Positions 1 through 8,174 of a stretch of 48,418 nucleotides of DNA are shown piece after piece. Every line of letters begins with the position of its first letter. Position 1 is the first letter of the stretch. The translations under genes and the position numbers were made by a program. Source of the stretch: Actinoallomurus sp. (GTDB taxonomy: Bacteria; Actinomycetota; Actinomycetes; Streptosporangiales; Streptosporangiaceae); contig JAOPYG010000082.1 of the NCBI GenBank assembly GCA_025964685.1, positions 1 to 48,418 of the forward strand, read 5' to 3'. The notes under the pieces were generated by a model that saw only the letters and a program-made list of their open reading frames with translations, ran no database searches and was not told the DNA's origin.

Positions 1-66
1 CAGCGCCGACATCACCGCGACGGCGGCGGCCGCGCGCACCCGCGCCGGAGGTGAGACGACGGCCAT
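1..66 (-). CDS. N-terminus of an unidentified gene (cut by window edge)
   Basis: An ATG at 64-66 on the minus strand opens a frame that runs off the left edge without a stop. Its 22 visible residues begin MAVVSPPARVRAAAAVAVMS, a positive charge followed by an Ala/Val-rich stretch, which would suit the start of a signal peptide or first membrane helix. It begins 10 nt after the VOC gene stop on the same strand, so it could be the next gene of that operon. Too little is visible to name it. Confidence 0.35.
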   Translation of the reverse strand, partial: MAVVSPPARVRAAAAVAVMSAL

Positions 67-76
67 GCCACTACGC

Positions 77-499
77 CTAGGTCGCGAACAGCTGCGACTC
101 GTCGCGGAACGCCTTGAACTCCAGCGCGTTGCCCGCCGGGTCGCGCAGGAACATCGTCCACTGCTCCCCCGGCTCGCCGGCGAACCTGAGGTACGGCTCG
201 ATGACGAACTCCGTGCCCGCCGCGCGGAACCGGTCGGCCAGCACCTGGAAGTCATCCGTGGACAGGATCAGGCCGAAGTGCGGCACCGGCACGTCGTGCC
301 CGTCGACCGGGTTGGTCGGCGCCGCCTCGCCCGTGGACGGCACCTGGTGCGTGACGACCTGGTGGCCGTGGAAGTTCCAGTCGATCCAGGCGTCCGTGGA
401 CCGCCCCTCGGCCAGGCCGAGCACACCACCGTAGAACTCACGGGCACGACCGAGATCGTCCACCGGTATCGCCAAGTGGAAACCGGGACGTGTGGTCAT
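77..499 (-). CDS. VOC/glyoxalase-family protein
   Basis: A 140-residue single-module vicinal oxygen chelate protein. The N-terminal strand-helix pattern (HLAIPVDDLGRAREFYGGVLG) and the C-terminal FLRDPAGNALEFKAF are the hallmarks of the fold, in which a C-terminal Glu and His residues usually bind a metal. The start is set by AGGAGGG six bases before the ATG. Family members include lyases, dioxygenases and resistance proteins; the substrate cannot be told from sequence. It is read in the same direction as the epoxide hydrolase gene upstream, about 80 bases away, so the two may be cotranscribed. Confidence 0.85.
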   Translation of the reverse strand: MTTRPGFHLAIPVDDLGRAREFYGGVLGLAEGRSTDAWIDWNFHGHQVVTHQVPSTGEAAPTNPVDGHDVPVPHFGLILSTDDFQVLADRFRAAGTEFVIEPYLRFAGEPGEQWTMFLRDPAGNALEFKAFRDESQLFAT

Positions 500-580
500 C
501 GGAAACCCTCCTTCACCAGCGGTGACGCCTCAGACTTTCCCATTCGCGCCGTGATGTCGAACCGACGTGCCGCAGGTCAT

Positions 581-1564
581 TCAGGTGGGCAGGGAGGCGA
601 GCCAGCCGGTCAGGAGCTGGTTGACCTCATGGGTGCGTTCTTGCTGGATCCAGTGGCCGCAACCGTCGAGGAGGTGAGAGGAGACCAGCCCGGGCAGAGT
701 GACGGGGTAGGCGTCAATGGCGTCGGCCAGCCAGGTGGTGGAGGCGTCCAGGGCGCCCCCGATGAACACCGACGGCTGAGCGATGGGAGCCGCGTCCCAC
801 GGAGCGAGGTCTTCCCAGTCCCGGTCCATGTTCCGGTAGCGGTTGAGTGCCGCGCTCATGCCGGTGCGCTCGAATTCTCCGGCGTAGACGTCCAGGTCAT
901 CCTGGCTGAGCCAGGACGGCGGCCGGCCGGTGGGGAACCGGTCGCGGAGCGTGCCGCCACGGGTGGCGAAATGAGGGTCGGGCATGCCGGGACCCGGCAT
1001 GGTGTCGGCTGAGAGCGCGGCGTAGAACCCGGCCAGCCAGCCGCGGACGTCCGGTTCGATCTCGGCCTCGGCCCGGCCGGGCTCCTGGAAGTAGCTGACG
1101 TAGAACTCCTCCTCGCCGCCCATCTGGGCGAAGACCTCGCTGGGCCGTGGCCCGCCGCGCGGTGCGTAGGGGACGCTCAGCAGCCCGACCGCGCTGAATA
1201 CCTCTGGCCGGACCAGGGCGCTGTTGGCGGCGATGGTCGAACCCCAGTCGTGGCCGATGATGATCGCGGTCTCCTCGCCAAGGGCGTGCACCACCGCGAC
1301 GTTGTCCTCGATCAGTTCCAGCATCCGGTAGGCCGCCACCCCATCCGGCTTGGACGAACGGCCATATCCGCGCACGTCCACGGCCACCGCCCGGTATCCG
1401 GCCGCGGCCAATGCCGTCAGCTGGTGGCGCCAGGAGTACCAGGACTCCGGAAACCCGTGCACCAGCAGCACCAGCGGCCCTCGGCCCTGCTCCACCAGAT
1501 GGATCCGGCCCGCCGGGGAAGGAACCAGACGGTGTTCTGCCCTTGCCTGAGCTGCCTGCGACAT
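581..1564 (-). CDS. Alpha/beta hydrolase, epoxide hydrolase type
   Basis: A 327-residue alpha/beta hydrolase. The oxyanion motif HGFPESW is near residue 37, the nucleophile motif GHDWGS near residue 105 has Asp as nucleophile (typical of epoxide hydrolases and dehalogenases rather than Ser esterases), and the general-base His is in GCGHWIQQE near the C-terminus. The GHDWG plus HGFPESWYSW combination is the standard soluble epoxide hydrolase signature. The frame is open for 38 codons further upstream, but the ATG at 1564 is preceded by GAGGGGGAG and gives the usual N-terminus, so I chose it. The substrate is unknown; a role in xenobiotic or lipid epoxide hydrolysis is inferred. Confidence 0.85.
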   Translation of the reverse strand: MSQAAQARAEHRLVPSPAGRIHLVEQGRGPLVLLVHGFPESWYSWRHQLTALAAAGYRAVAVDVRGYGRSSKPDGVAAYRMLELIEDNVAVVHALGEETAIIIGHDWGSTIAANSALVRPEVFSAVGLLSVPYAPRGGPRPSEVFAQMGGEEEFYVSYFQEPGRAEAEIEPDVRGWLAGFYAALSADTMPGPGMPDPHFATRGGTLRDRFPTGRPPSWLSQDDLDVYAGEFERTGMSAALNRYRNMDRDWEDLAPWDAAPIAQPSVFIGGALDASTTWLADAIDAYPVTLPGLVSSHLLDGCGHWIQQERTHEVNQLLTGWLASLPT

Positions 1565-1678
1565 GACTCCCCCTCGGATCGAAGCGCTCCTCTGACGCAC
1601 CTCACGATCATGTGGTGACGGCAGGAGAACACGCCAATCCTGTTGCCGTTTCAGCAACGATCTCGCCCACAAGGCCAC

Positions 1679-2767
1679 TTAGCGGGGCACGGCGGCGCCG
1701 GCGGCCGCGGCGAGGTCCGCCAGCGCGCCCTCCGGCACGAGCGACAGGTTGTACAGCGCGATGTCGGAGGCGCCCGCCTCCAGCACCGTACGGACGTCGG
1801 CGGCGAAGCGGTCTCCGGTGCGGTCCGGCGCCCAGTTCAGCGAGGCCAGGAGCGGCCGGTCGCCGGCCAGTGCCGCCAGGCCACCGAAGCGCTCGGCCAG
1901 CGCGCCGCCGGTGAGGGCGCCGCAGCCGAGGCCGACCCGGTCGGCCGCCTCGAACGCCTCCGGCGCCGCCCCCTGCAGCGCGGCCATCTCGGGTTCATCG
2001 AAGATCAGCGGGCGGACGGTCGCACCGCGCTCGTGCGCGGCGGTCGTGACGGCGTCGATGACGCGGCGGACGCCATGGGCGCGTACGGCGCGCAGTGCGC
2101 CGATCCCGTCCTGGTGCAGTGCCTGGCGCCGGAGGCCGGCCGGGTCGTGGCCGAGCTCGGCGATGAGGCGGGCGCAGGCGTCACAGAAACACTGCCCGGC
2201 CAGTGCCCGCGCCGTTCCGGTCAGCGGGGCCAGCTCCAGTGAGATGACGTACGACGGGTCCCACGCGGCGTAGAGCGCGGACTCGAGTTCGACCAGGTCC
2301 GGACCGAGCTGCTCGCACACGTCCGCGACCAGCGCGGCGGCGTACTCGACGACGTCCGGGTTGCTCGGGCACAGCGCGTGGATCGTGGGCGTGCCGTCGA
2401 GCGTCCGCGCGGCCAGGTCCGGGTGCGCGGCCACCACCGGGTCGTCGTGCAGCATCACCGTCCAGGCGTGGAAGGCGAGGCCGTGCCGGGCCGCCTCCTC
2501 TCGCAGCTCACGCAGCGCCGCGATCTCCTCGTCGGCCGCGATCGCCAGGGGCCGCAGCCGGCCGTACCGGTGCTCGGCGGGCCGGATGTAGGTGATGCCG
2601 GGCGAAGAGTGCCGTACGACGCCGTGGCGGGCGAACCAGCGGCGCGCGGGGTGGTAGCGGACCGCCACCGCGATCGCGTCGGCGCCGAGTCCGGCGGCCA
2701 GCTCGCAGAGCGGACCCGGCCCGGTCAGCACGGCGTCCTCGGGGTAGCAGAAGACCTGAACGGTCAC
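1679..2767 (-). CDS. Hypothetical protein, probable TIM-barrel hydrolase-like fold
   Basis: A 362-residue soluble protein starting at GTG, with AAGGAG seven bases upstream. I do not recognise a named family with certainty. Alternating hydrophobic strands and Ala-rich helices, the N-terminal repeated pattern ending in YHPAR and HAWTVMLHDD, and the cysteine motif CFCDACARL near residue 192 resemble barrel proteins related to glycoside hydrolase GH10/GH42-like families, in which a C-F-C-x2-C cluster also occurs. Acidic residues in ELESALYAAWDPSY and LIFDEPEM could be catalytic. There is no signal peptide, so it is probably cytoplasmic. It is the gene before the epoxide hydrolase on the same strand, with about 115 bases between. 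Function unknown. Confidence 0.7.
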   Translation of the reverse strand: MTVQVFCYPEDAVLTGPGPLCELAAGLGADAIAVAVRYHPARRWFARHGVVRHSSPGITYIRPAEHRYGRLRPLAIAADEEIAALRELREEAARHGLAFHAWTVMLHDDPVVAAHPDLAARTLDGTPTIHALCPSNPDVVEYAAALVADVCEQLGPDLVELESALYAAWDPSYVISLELAPLTGTARALAGQCFCDACARLIAELGHDPAGLRRQALHQDGIGALRAVRAHGVRRVIDAVTTAAHERGATVRPLIFDEPEMAALQGAAPEAFEAADRVGLGCGALTGGALAERFGGLAALAGDRPLLASLNWAPDRTGDRFAADVRTVLEAGASDIALYNLSLVPEGALADLAAAAGAAVPR

Positions 2768-2841
2768 GCGCGGCTCCTTGCGTCGTGTGATCGTCCAGCA
2801 TTCCGCACCGCGTCACGCTCGCGTACGGCGGGCCGCCCGGC

Positions 2842-3180
2842 TCAGTCTCCGAGCTTGGCGACGGTGAGCAGCATGACGGAGTCCTCGACGGCCTCGACGC
2901 TGTGCCGGCCCTCCGGGACGATGAGCAGATCACCTTTACGGCCGTCCCACGAAGCCTCATCGCCGATTAGGCGCATCCGGCCCTGGAGGACGAACAGCGT
3001 CGCCTCGCCCGGGTTCTCATGTTCGGACATCGATTGTCCGGCCATGAGCGCGATGAGCGTCTGCCTCAGCGTCCGCTCGTGTCCGCCGAAGACGGTCTCG
3101 GAGCTGCGTCCCGTGGTGTCGGCTCCGGCCCGGGCCGAATGCTCTCGTGCGAGAGCGTCCAATGACATCTTCCTCTGCAT
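2842..3180 (-). CDS. Cupin-domain protein
   Basis: A 112-residue single-cupin protein. The first cupin motif region reads SMSEHENPGEATLFVLQGRM and the second GDLLIVPEGRHSVEA, so the usual G(X)5HXH has only one clear His (in SEHEN), while the second motif keeps its His. This points to a small sensor or isomerase-like cupin rather than a proven metal enzyme. The start could be the ATG at 3180 or an ATG four codons later, which has AGAGGA just upstream. The neighbouring TetR gene ends 35 bases away on the same strand, so cotranscription with the regulator is possible. Confidence 0.75.
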   Translation of the reverse strand: MQRKMSLDALAREHSARAGADTTGRSSETVFGGHERTLRQTLIALMAGQSMSEHENPGEATLFVLQGRMRLIGDEASWDGRKGDLLIVPEGRHSVEAVEDSVMLLTVAKLGD

Positions 3181-3215
3181 TCCGCCAGTCTGACAGCGGC
3201 ACGCCGACTTCGGCG

Positions 3216-3857
3216 TCAGGCACCCTTGGGCGTGCCGTCCGCCTCCGGTGACGGAACTGCGCCGCCTCCGGCCGGGCGCAGGCCGCCGAGGAAAAGGCCG
3301 ACGTAGTAGTCACCGACCTCGTGGGCGCCCAGCGCCCCGTCCGGACGCCACCAGGTGCTGAGCTGGTGCACGGCGCCGAACAGGAAGTTGACCGCCAGGT
3401 CGGCCGGCACGTCCGTGCGGAATGTCCCGTCCCGCTGTCCCTCCTGGACGAGCGAGCGGAACCGTTCGTGGTAGCGGCGCCGCTCAGCGCGCACCGCCTT
3501 GCGCTTGTCCTCCGGCAGCAGGTGCATCGAGCGGAAGAAGACGGTCAGCCCGTCGAGGTGGGCACAGCTTGTGTCGATCACGTCCATCACGGCCGCGCGC
3601 AGGCGCTCCTCCGGAGAGCCCGCACCGCCGGCGAGCCGTTCGAGCCGCTCGGTCTGCAACGCCAGCAGGCGGTGATAGATCTCGTAGAGCAGGTCGTCCT
3701 TGGCGGCGAAGTAGTGGTACATCGCGCCTTTGGTGACGCCCGCGGCCGCGACGATCTCCTGGACCGAGGTGTTCTCGTAGCCGTTCTCGGCGAACAGCCG
3801 CGTGGCTGTGTCGAGCAGCCGCTCGGGAAGCGGGCGTACCCCGGATCGCGTCGTCAT
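3216..3857 (-). CDS. TetR/AcrR-family transcriptional regulator
   Basis: A 213-residue repressor of the TetR type. The helix-turn-helix lies at about residues 26-56, ending in VTKGAMYHYFAAKDDLLYE, the classical recognition helix and linker. The C-terminal part is an all-helical ligand domain with the WW motif typical of acyl-CoA/lipid-linked members. The frame is open well upstream inside the acyl-CoA dehydrogenase 3' end, but the ATG at 3857 gives the normal TetR N-terminus. It follows the acyl-CoA dehydrogenase by 31 bases, so the two form an operon. The 18-bp palindrome at 5138-5155 before that operon is the likely operator, giving autoregulation and control by an acyl-CoA-type ligand (inference). 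Confidence 0.9.
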   Translation of the reverse strand: MTTRSGVRPLPERLLDTATRLFAENGYENTSVQEIVAAAGVTKGAMYHYFAAKDDLLYEIYHRLLALQTERLERLAGGAGSPEERLRAAVMDVIDTSCAHLDGLTVFFRSMHLLPEDKRKAVRAERRRYHERFRSLVQEGQRDGTFRTDVPADLAVNFLFGAVHQLSTWWRPDGALGAHEVGDYYVGLFLGGLRPAGGGAVPSPEADGTPKGA

Positions 3858-3888
3858 GATCGCCACCGCGTTCTCGGCCGCCGGTCGC

Positions 3889-5106
3889 TCAGCGGTTCCG
3901 GTACGGAGCCAGCTCGCGCCGGGCGATCGACCGCTTGTGCACCTCGTCGGGGCCGTCCGCGAGATGCAGCGTCCGCATGCCGGCCCACAGCTCCGCGAGC
4001 GGGAAGTCCTGCGACACTCCCCCGCCCCCGTGCGCCTGGATCGCCCGGTCGATGACCCAGCTCGCCATCTCCGGCACCGCCGCCTTGATGGCCGAGACCT
4101 CCACGCGCGCACCCTTGTTGCCGGCGGTGTCCATCAGCCAGGCGGTCTTGAGCACCAGCAGCCGGGCCTGCTCGATCCGGATCCGCGACTCGGCGATCCA
4201 CTCCTGGACGACGCCCTGGTCCGCGATGGGCACGCCGAAGGCGACCCGTGAGGTGACCCGCTCGCACATCAGCTCCAGTGCGCGCTCGGCCATCCCGATG
4301 GCGCGCATGCAGTGGTGGATGCGCCCGGGCCCGAGGCGTTCCTGGGCGATCCGGAACCCCTCACCCTCGCCCAGCAGGATGTTGTCCGCCGGCACGCGTA
4401 CGTTCTCAAAACTCACCTCGGCGTGCCCGCCGTGCGTGCCGTCGTCGTAGCCGAACACCGACAGCCCGCGCTCGACCGTGACGCCGGGGGTGTCCTTGGG
4501 CACGAGCACCATGCTCTGCCGCCGGTACGCGGGGCCGTCCGGGTCGGTCACGCCCATCACGATGAAGATCTCGCAGTCGGGGCTGAGCGCGCCGGAGGAC
4601 CACCACTTGCGTCCATTGAGAACGTACTCGTCGCCGTCCCGCTCGATGCTCAGTGAGATGTTGGCGGCGTCGGAGGAGGCCACGGCGGGCTCGGTCATGC
4701 AGAACGCCGAGCGGATCGCACCGTCCAGCAACGGCTCCAGCCACCGCTGCCGCTGCTCCTGCGTGCCGAACATGGCGAGGATCTCCATGTTGCCGGTGTC
4801 GGGCGCGGCGCAGTTGAGGGCGACCGGCGCGATCTTCGGCGACCGTCCCATGATCTCGGCGAGCGGGGCGTACTGCAGGTTCGTCAGCCCGGCGCCGTAC
4901 GGCTCGTGCGGGAGGAACAGGTTCCACAGGCCGCGCTTGCGCGCCTCGGCCTTCAGGTCCTCGATGACCGGCGGCGTGGCCCACGGGTCGGTGCGTTCGG
5001 CCGCCTGGGCGGCGTACACCGGCTCGGCCGGGTAGACGTGGGAGTCCATGAACTCCAGCAGCCGGTCACGGTAGTCGCTGGTCGTCGCGTCGAACCCGAA
5101 GTCCAC
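3889..5106 (-). CDS. Acyl-CoA dehydrogenase (ACAD10/11-like)
   Basis: A 405-residue flavoprotein that would oxidise an acyl-CoA to the 2,3-enoyl-CoA. Visible motifs: FAD-binding segment [17 protein letters not shown] near residue 138, GRKWWSSGA, the FENVRVP segment, and a C-terminal [20 protein letters not shown] followed by [12 protein letters not shown]. The ADGPDEVH ending is typical of the ACAD10/ACAD11-like bacterial subgroup acting on longer or branched chains. I chose the GTG at 5106 because GGAGGA sits six bases upstream; an in-frame ATG 13 codons earlier overlaps the palindromic operator and is less likely. It leads the operon with the TetR gene and is divergent from the FGGY kinase. 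Confidence 0.9.
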   Translation of the reverse strand: MDFGFDATTSDYRDRLLEFMDSHVYPAEPVYAAQAAERTDPWATPPVIEDLKAEARKRGLWNLFLPHEPYGAGLTNLQYAPLAEIMGRSPKIAPVALNCAAPDTGNMEILAMFGTQEQRQRWLEPLLDGAIRSAFCMTEPAVASSDAANISLSIERDGDEYVLNGRKWWSSGALSPDCEIFIVMGVTDPDGPAYRRQSMVLVPKDTPGVTVERGLSVFGYDDGTHGGHAEVSFENVRVPADNILLGEGEGFRIAQERLGPGRIHHCMRAIGMAERALELMCERVTSRVAFGVPIADQGVVQEWIAESRIRIEQARLLVLKTAWLMDTAGNKGARVEVSAIKAAVPEMASWVIDRAIQAHGGGGVSQDFPLAELWAGMRTLHLADGPDEVHKRSIARRELAPYRNR

Positions 5107-5137
5107 TACGTCTCCTCCGAAGGCGCCGGACCAGTCC

Positions 5138-5155
5138 ATACCGACCGGTCGGTAT
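5138..5155. promoter_or_regulatory. 18-bp perfect palindrome, probable TetR operator
   Basis: The sequence ATACCGACCGGTCGGTAT is its own reverse complement over all 18 bases. It lies 31 bases before the GTG of the acyl-CoA dehydrogenase and 77 bases before the ATG of the FGGY kinase, so one site could govern both divergent promoters. Length and position fit a TetR-dimer operator, and the cognate repressor is encoded in the same operon. The assignment to that repressor is inference. Confidence 0.75.
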
Positions 5156-5232
5156 GTGACCACCGTACGGGGACGTCCGCGGGCGGTCAACGGTCGATCT
5201 ACAGTCGGCGTGAGGCGAGGGAAGGTGCGCGG

Positions 5233-6720
5233 ATGAGCCTGCTGCTCGGAGTCGACATCGGCACGTCGAGCTCCAAGGGGGTGCTGACCACCCCGGACGG
5301 CACGGTCGTCGCCACCGCGGTGCGCGAGCACAGCGTGTCCCGGCCGCATCCGGGCTGGGCCGAGCACGACGCACGCGAGGTCTGGTGGGAGGGATTCGCC
5401 GCCGTGACCCGCGAGCTGCTCCCCCGCGCCGGTGACCGGCCGATCGCGGCCATCGGCGTCAGCGGGATCGGGCCGTGCGCACTGCCCGCGACCGCCGAGG
5501 GCGAACCCTTGCGGCCCGCGATCCTGTACGGGATCGACACGCGCTCGGTCGCCGAGATCGCGGAGCTGACCGCGCGCTACGGCGCCGAGACGATCGTCGA
5601 GCGCGGCGGCTCGCCGCTGACCACGCAGGCCGTCGGGCCGAAGCTGGCCTGGCTGCGGCGCCACGAGCCGCGAGTGTGGGAGCGCACCCGGCGGCTCTTC
5701 ATGGCGAGCTCCTACCTCGTCCACGAGCTGACCGGGGAGTACGTCCTCGACCACCACTCGGCGAGCCAGACCTCACCCCTGTACGACAGCCGCGACCACG
5801 CCTGGATCGACGACTGGGCGCGGGAGATCGCGCCCGGGCTGGAACTGCCGCCGCTCGCCTGGCCCGGCGAGGTCGTGGGCACGGTCACCGCGTCGGCGGC
5901 CGCCCGTACCGGGCTGGCCACGGGCGTCCCGGTCATCGCCGGGACCATCGACGCCTGGGCCGAGGCCGTGAGCGTCGGCGTGACCCGGCCCGGCGACGTC
6001 ATGGTGATGTACGGCACGACGATGTTCCTCATCGAGGTCCTCGCCGAACGCCGTACCTGGCCGGGCCTGTGGGGCACGGTCGGCGTCACTCCCGGCACGT
6101 ACGACCTGGCGGCGGGCATGGCGACCTCCGGCGCGGTCACCGACTGGCTCCGTCAGCTGACCGGAGCGGTGTACGAGGAGCTGATCGAGGAGGCGCGGGC
6201 GGCCGGCCCCGGGGCCGGCGGGCTGGTCATGCTGCCCTACTTCGCCGGTGAGCGGACCCCGCTGTTCGACCCGGACGCGCGCGGGCTCGTCCTCGGCCTG
6301 ACGCTCGACCATGGACGCGGGCACCTGTACCGGGCGGCGCTGGAGGGCACGGCGTTCGGCGTACGGCACAACCTGGAGGCGATGCGGTCGGCGGGCGGCG
6401 AGGCCGGACGGCTGGTCGCGGTGGGCGGCGGCACGAAGGGCGGCCTGTGGACGCGGATCGTCTCCGACGTGCTGGGCCGGGCGCAGACCATGCCCTCGGT
6501 CACCATCGGCGCGTGCTACGGAGACGCGCTGCTGGCCGCGCGCGCAGCGGGCCTGTCCGACGGCGAGGACTGGAACCCGCCGGTGGGCACGGTCGAGCCG
6601 GACCGGGCCGCCGGGAAGATCTATGACGAGCTGTACGCGGTGTATCGCGGGCTCTATCCCGCGACGCGGGACGCGGCCCACGCCCTCGCGGCGCTCTCGC
6701 GCGACCGCGACGCACCCTGA
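5233..6720 (+). CDS. FGGY-family carbohydrate kinase (xylulokinase-like)
   Basis: A 495-residue sugar or polyol kinase with the two-domain actin-like fold. The N-terminal phosphate loop [12 protein letters not shown] is at residues 6-17. The middle carries the catalytic Asp segment [14 protein letters not shown] near residue 240, and the C-terminal ATP-binding motif [11 protein letters not shown] is near residue 400. These are the FGGY signatures; overall it most resembles xylulokinase-type members, but substrate cannot be assigned. The ATG at 5233 is preceded by GGGAAGG. The gene is divergent from the acyl-CoA dehydrogenase operon and may share its operator, an unusual pairing of sugar kinase and fatty-acid oxidation. 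Confidence 0.88.
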   Translation: MSLLLGVDIGTSSSKGVLTTPDGTVVATAVREHSVSRPHPGWAEHDAREVWWEGFAAVTRELLPRAGDRPIAAIGVSGIGPCALPATAEGEPLRPAILYGIDTRSVAEIAELTARYGAETIVERGGSPLTTQAVGPKLAWLRRHEPRVWERTRRLFMASSYLVHELTGEYVLDHHSASQTSPLYDSRDHAWIDDWAREIAPGLELPPLAWPGEVVGTVTASAAARTGLATGVPVIAGTIDAWAEAVSVGVTRPGDVMVMYGTTMFLIEVLAERRTWPGLWGTVGVTPGTYDLAAGMATSGAVTDWLRQLTGAVYEELIEEARAAGPGAGGLVMLPYFAGERTPLFDPDARGLVLGLTLDHGRGHLYRAALEGTAFGVRHNLEAMRSAGGEAGRLVAVGGGTKGGLWTRIVSDVLGRAQTMPSVTIGACYGDALLAARAAGLSDGEDWNPPVGTVEPDRAAGKIYDELYAVYRGLYPATRDAAHALAALSRDRDAP

Positions 6721-6742
6721 GCGGATGACCGGAACCCGCGTG

Positions 6743-7231
6743 TTACTGGGCGCGGCCCTTCTCGTCTCCCCTGTCCACATCGAGACCGACGACGGACGTG
6801 CAGCGATTGCACCGCCATTCGGCGATGACCGACTCCGCGCCCATGTCGCGGGTGCGGTACGGCTTAGTGATCTTTATTCGCCGCATTCCGTAGCCGCACG
6901 TCGAGTGCATCATCAGACCGCACTCGTGGCAGGGCCAGACGTCGTGGCCGGGGCGATGACAGCCCGGACACATCGGTCCGTCCTCGTACGTGCCGAACGG
7001 GTCAAGGTCGGACCGCCAGCCGCGTTCGAGGTCGAGGTACTCGTCATCGGGCCAGTGGTGGTCGGCCAGCCACGCCAGGTACTCCTCGGCACCGGCGGCG
7101 AGGTGGGCCGTCATCGACTCCGGGTGCCGCCAGCCGAGATCAGCGGGAAGATGGGCGTCCCGGCGGCGTACGGCCATGACGGGAACCAGGGTGAGAAGGG
7201 CGAGGGGCAGGATCACGATCGAGACGATCAT
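6743..7231 (-). CDS. Membrane-anchored protein with PHD/RING-like zinc finger
   Basis: A 162-residue protein with one N-terminal hydrophobic helix (residues 1-20, ending in AVRRR, so the rest should be cytoplasmic) and a C-terminal cysteine module. From this start the ligands are C88-x2-C91, C101-x2-C104, H109-x2-C112 and C141-x2-C144, with a Trp two residues before C141. The spacing C4-H-C3 and the W-x-C are those of a PHD finger; related prokaryotic RING-type fingers have similar spacing. Function unknown. I chose the ATG at 7231 because it overlaps the stop of an upstream micro-ORF (ATGA). An in-frame ATG at 7273 adds a His-rich MWHGCHDHDHGRGL leader but has its GAGG directly against the codon. 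It is convergent with the FGGY kinase, 22 bases away. Confidence 0.65.
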   Translation of the reverse strand: MIVSIVILPLALLTLVPVMAVRRRDAHLPADLGWRHPESMTAHLAAGAEEYLAWLADHHWPDDEYLDLERGWRSDLDPFGTYEDGPMCPGCHRPGHDVWPCHECGLMMHSTCGYGMRRIKITKPYRTRDMGAESVIAEWRCNRCTSVVGLDVDRGDEKGRAQ

Positions 7232-7326
7232 GAGTCCGCGTCCATGGTCGTGGTCATGGCATCCGTGCCACATCCTCGCGGTGATGCGGCGGGCGCCAAT
7301 GCAGCCGGGGGCACTGCGGTTCCCAC
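7228..7326 (-). CDS. Possible 32-residue micro-ORF coupled to the zinc-finger gene
   Basis: A GTG at 7324-7326 with AAAGGA seven bases upstream opens a 33-codon frame whose TGA overlaps the ATG at 7231 of the next gene (ATGA). The peptide is Pro/Ala-rich at first and contains GCGTDAMTTTMDAD at its end; no domain is seen. It may be a leader whose translation delivers ribosomes to the membrane protein, whose own ATG lacks a good ribosome site. No homolog is known to me. Confidence 0.35.
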   Translation of the reverse strand: MGTAVPPAALAPAASPRGCGTDAMTTTMDADS

Positions 7327-7485
7327 GGTGGCGTCCTTTCGTGAGTCACTGCTGGGGGAGAAAGATCACAAGGACCCTGGTCCACACGCACGTGGGGTAG
7401 CTACAAAGTGGTACGAACAGTATCGAATCCCGCCTTGCCTAGGAAATCGATCAAACAATTCGGTGATCAGTTCTTGAAGCACCAT

Positions 7486-7515
7486 TGATCGCGATCATGA
7501 AAGGCTTCATGATCG
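7486..7515. promoter_or_regulatory. Two overlapping perfect palindromes (operator or terminator)
   Basis: TGATCGCGATCA (7486-7497) is a perfect 12-bp palindrome. Overlapping it, arms CGATCATGAA (7492-7501) and TTCATGATCG (7506-7515) form a 10-bp perfect inverted repeat around AGGC. The stretch 7327-7583 around them holds no gene and is visibly less GC-rich than its surroundings, with several GATC tetramers. It lies 68 bases after the conservon 1 stop and about 165 bases before the micro-ORF, both on the minus strand. It could end the conservon transcript or bind a dimeric regulator of the zinc-finger gene. Confidence 0.5.
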
Positions 7516-7583
7516 AATATAGGCCGCCGGAAGGTGATCCGGTCATCCCCATGCCAGGATTCGGCCAGCGACGACCGGACGGC

Positions 7584-8174
7584 TCAGCGGGCGGCGGAAC
7601 CCTTGAGGCGGAGCGCGTGCTCGACGACAGCGATGAGCACCTGGACGACGGACTCGCGCCGTCGCACGTCACACATGATGATCGGGATGCCCGGGTCAAG
7701 GTCGAGCGCCACCCGCACGCGCGCCTGGCCGTACCTCGGGGCGCCGTCGAAGCAGTTGACCGCCACCACGAACGGCATGCCGCGCTGCTCGAAGAAGTCG
7801 ATCGCGCCGAAGCAGTCCGTCAGCCGCCGCGTGTCCGCCAGCACGATCGCGCCGGCCGCACCGCGGGCGAGGCCCTCCCACATGAACCAGAAGCGCTGCT
7901 GCCCGGGCGTGCCGAACAGATACAGCATCACGTTGCCCTCGAACGTGATGCGGCCGAAGTCCATGGCCACCGTGGTGGCCTCCTTCGGCTCCAGCCCGGG
8001 CACGTCGTCGGCGGCGCGTCCCGCCGCGCTCCTGGACGTCTCGGTGCGCAGCGGACGGATCTCGCTGGCGGTGCCCACGAGTGTCGTCTTGCCCGCGCCG
8101 AACCCACCGGCGATGAGGAGCTTGATCGCCATGGGCGGGGCGTCGGGCGCCCGTTCAAAGAGAGTAGAGCTCAT
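7584..8174 (-). CDS. cvnD: Conservon 1 Ras-like GTPase (CvnD)
   Basis: A 196-residue small GTPase of the conservon type. The P-loop GGFGAGKTT is at residues 23-31, the G3 region reads LFGTPGQQRFWFMW, and VNCFDG holds the N-x-x-D-like G4 region in divergent form. These proteins cycle between GTP and GDP and act with the other three conservon products at the membrane in a heterotrimeric-G-protein-like fashion (known for Streptomyces CvnA9-D9). The ATG at 8174 overlaps the end of cvnC by 20 bases; an internal ATG at 8132 would shorten the protein by 14 residues but lose conserved N-terminal length. Last gene of the operon. Confidence 0.92.
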   Translation of the reverse strand: MSSTLFERAPDAPPMAIKLLIAGGFGAGKTTLVGTASEIRPLRTETSRSAAGRAADDVPGLEPKEATTVAMDFGRITFEGNVMLYLFGTPGQQRFWFMWEGLARGAAGAIVLADTRRLTDCFGAIDFFEQRGMPFVVAVNCFDGAPRYGQARVRVALDLDPGIPIIMCDVRRRESVVQVLIAVVEHALRLKGSAAR

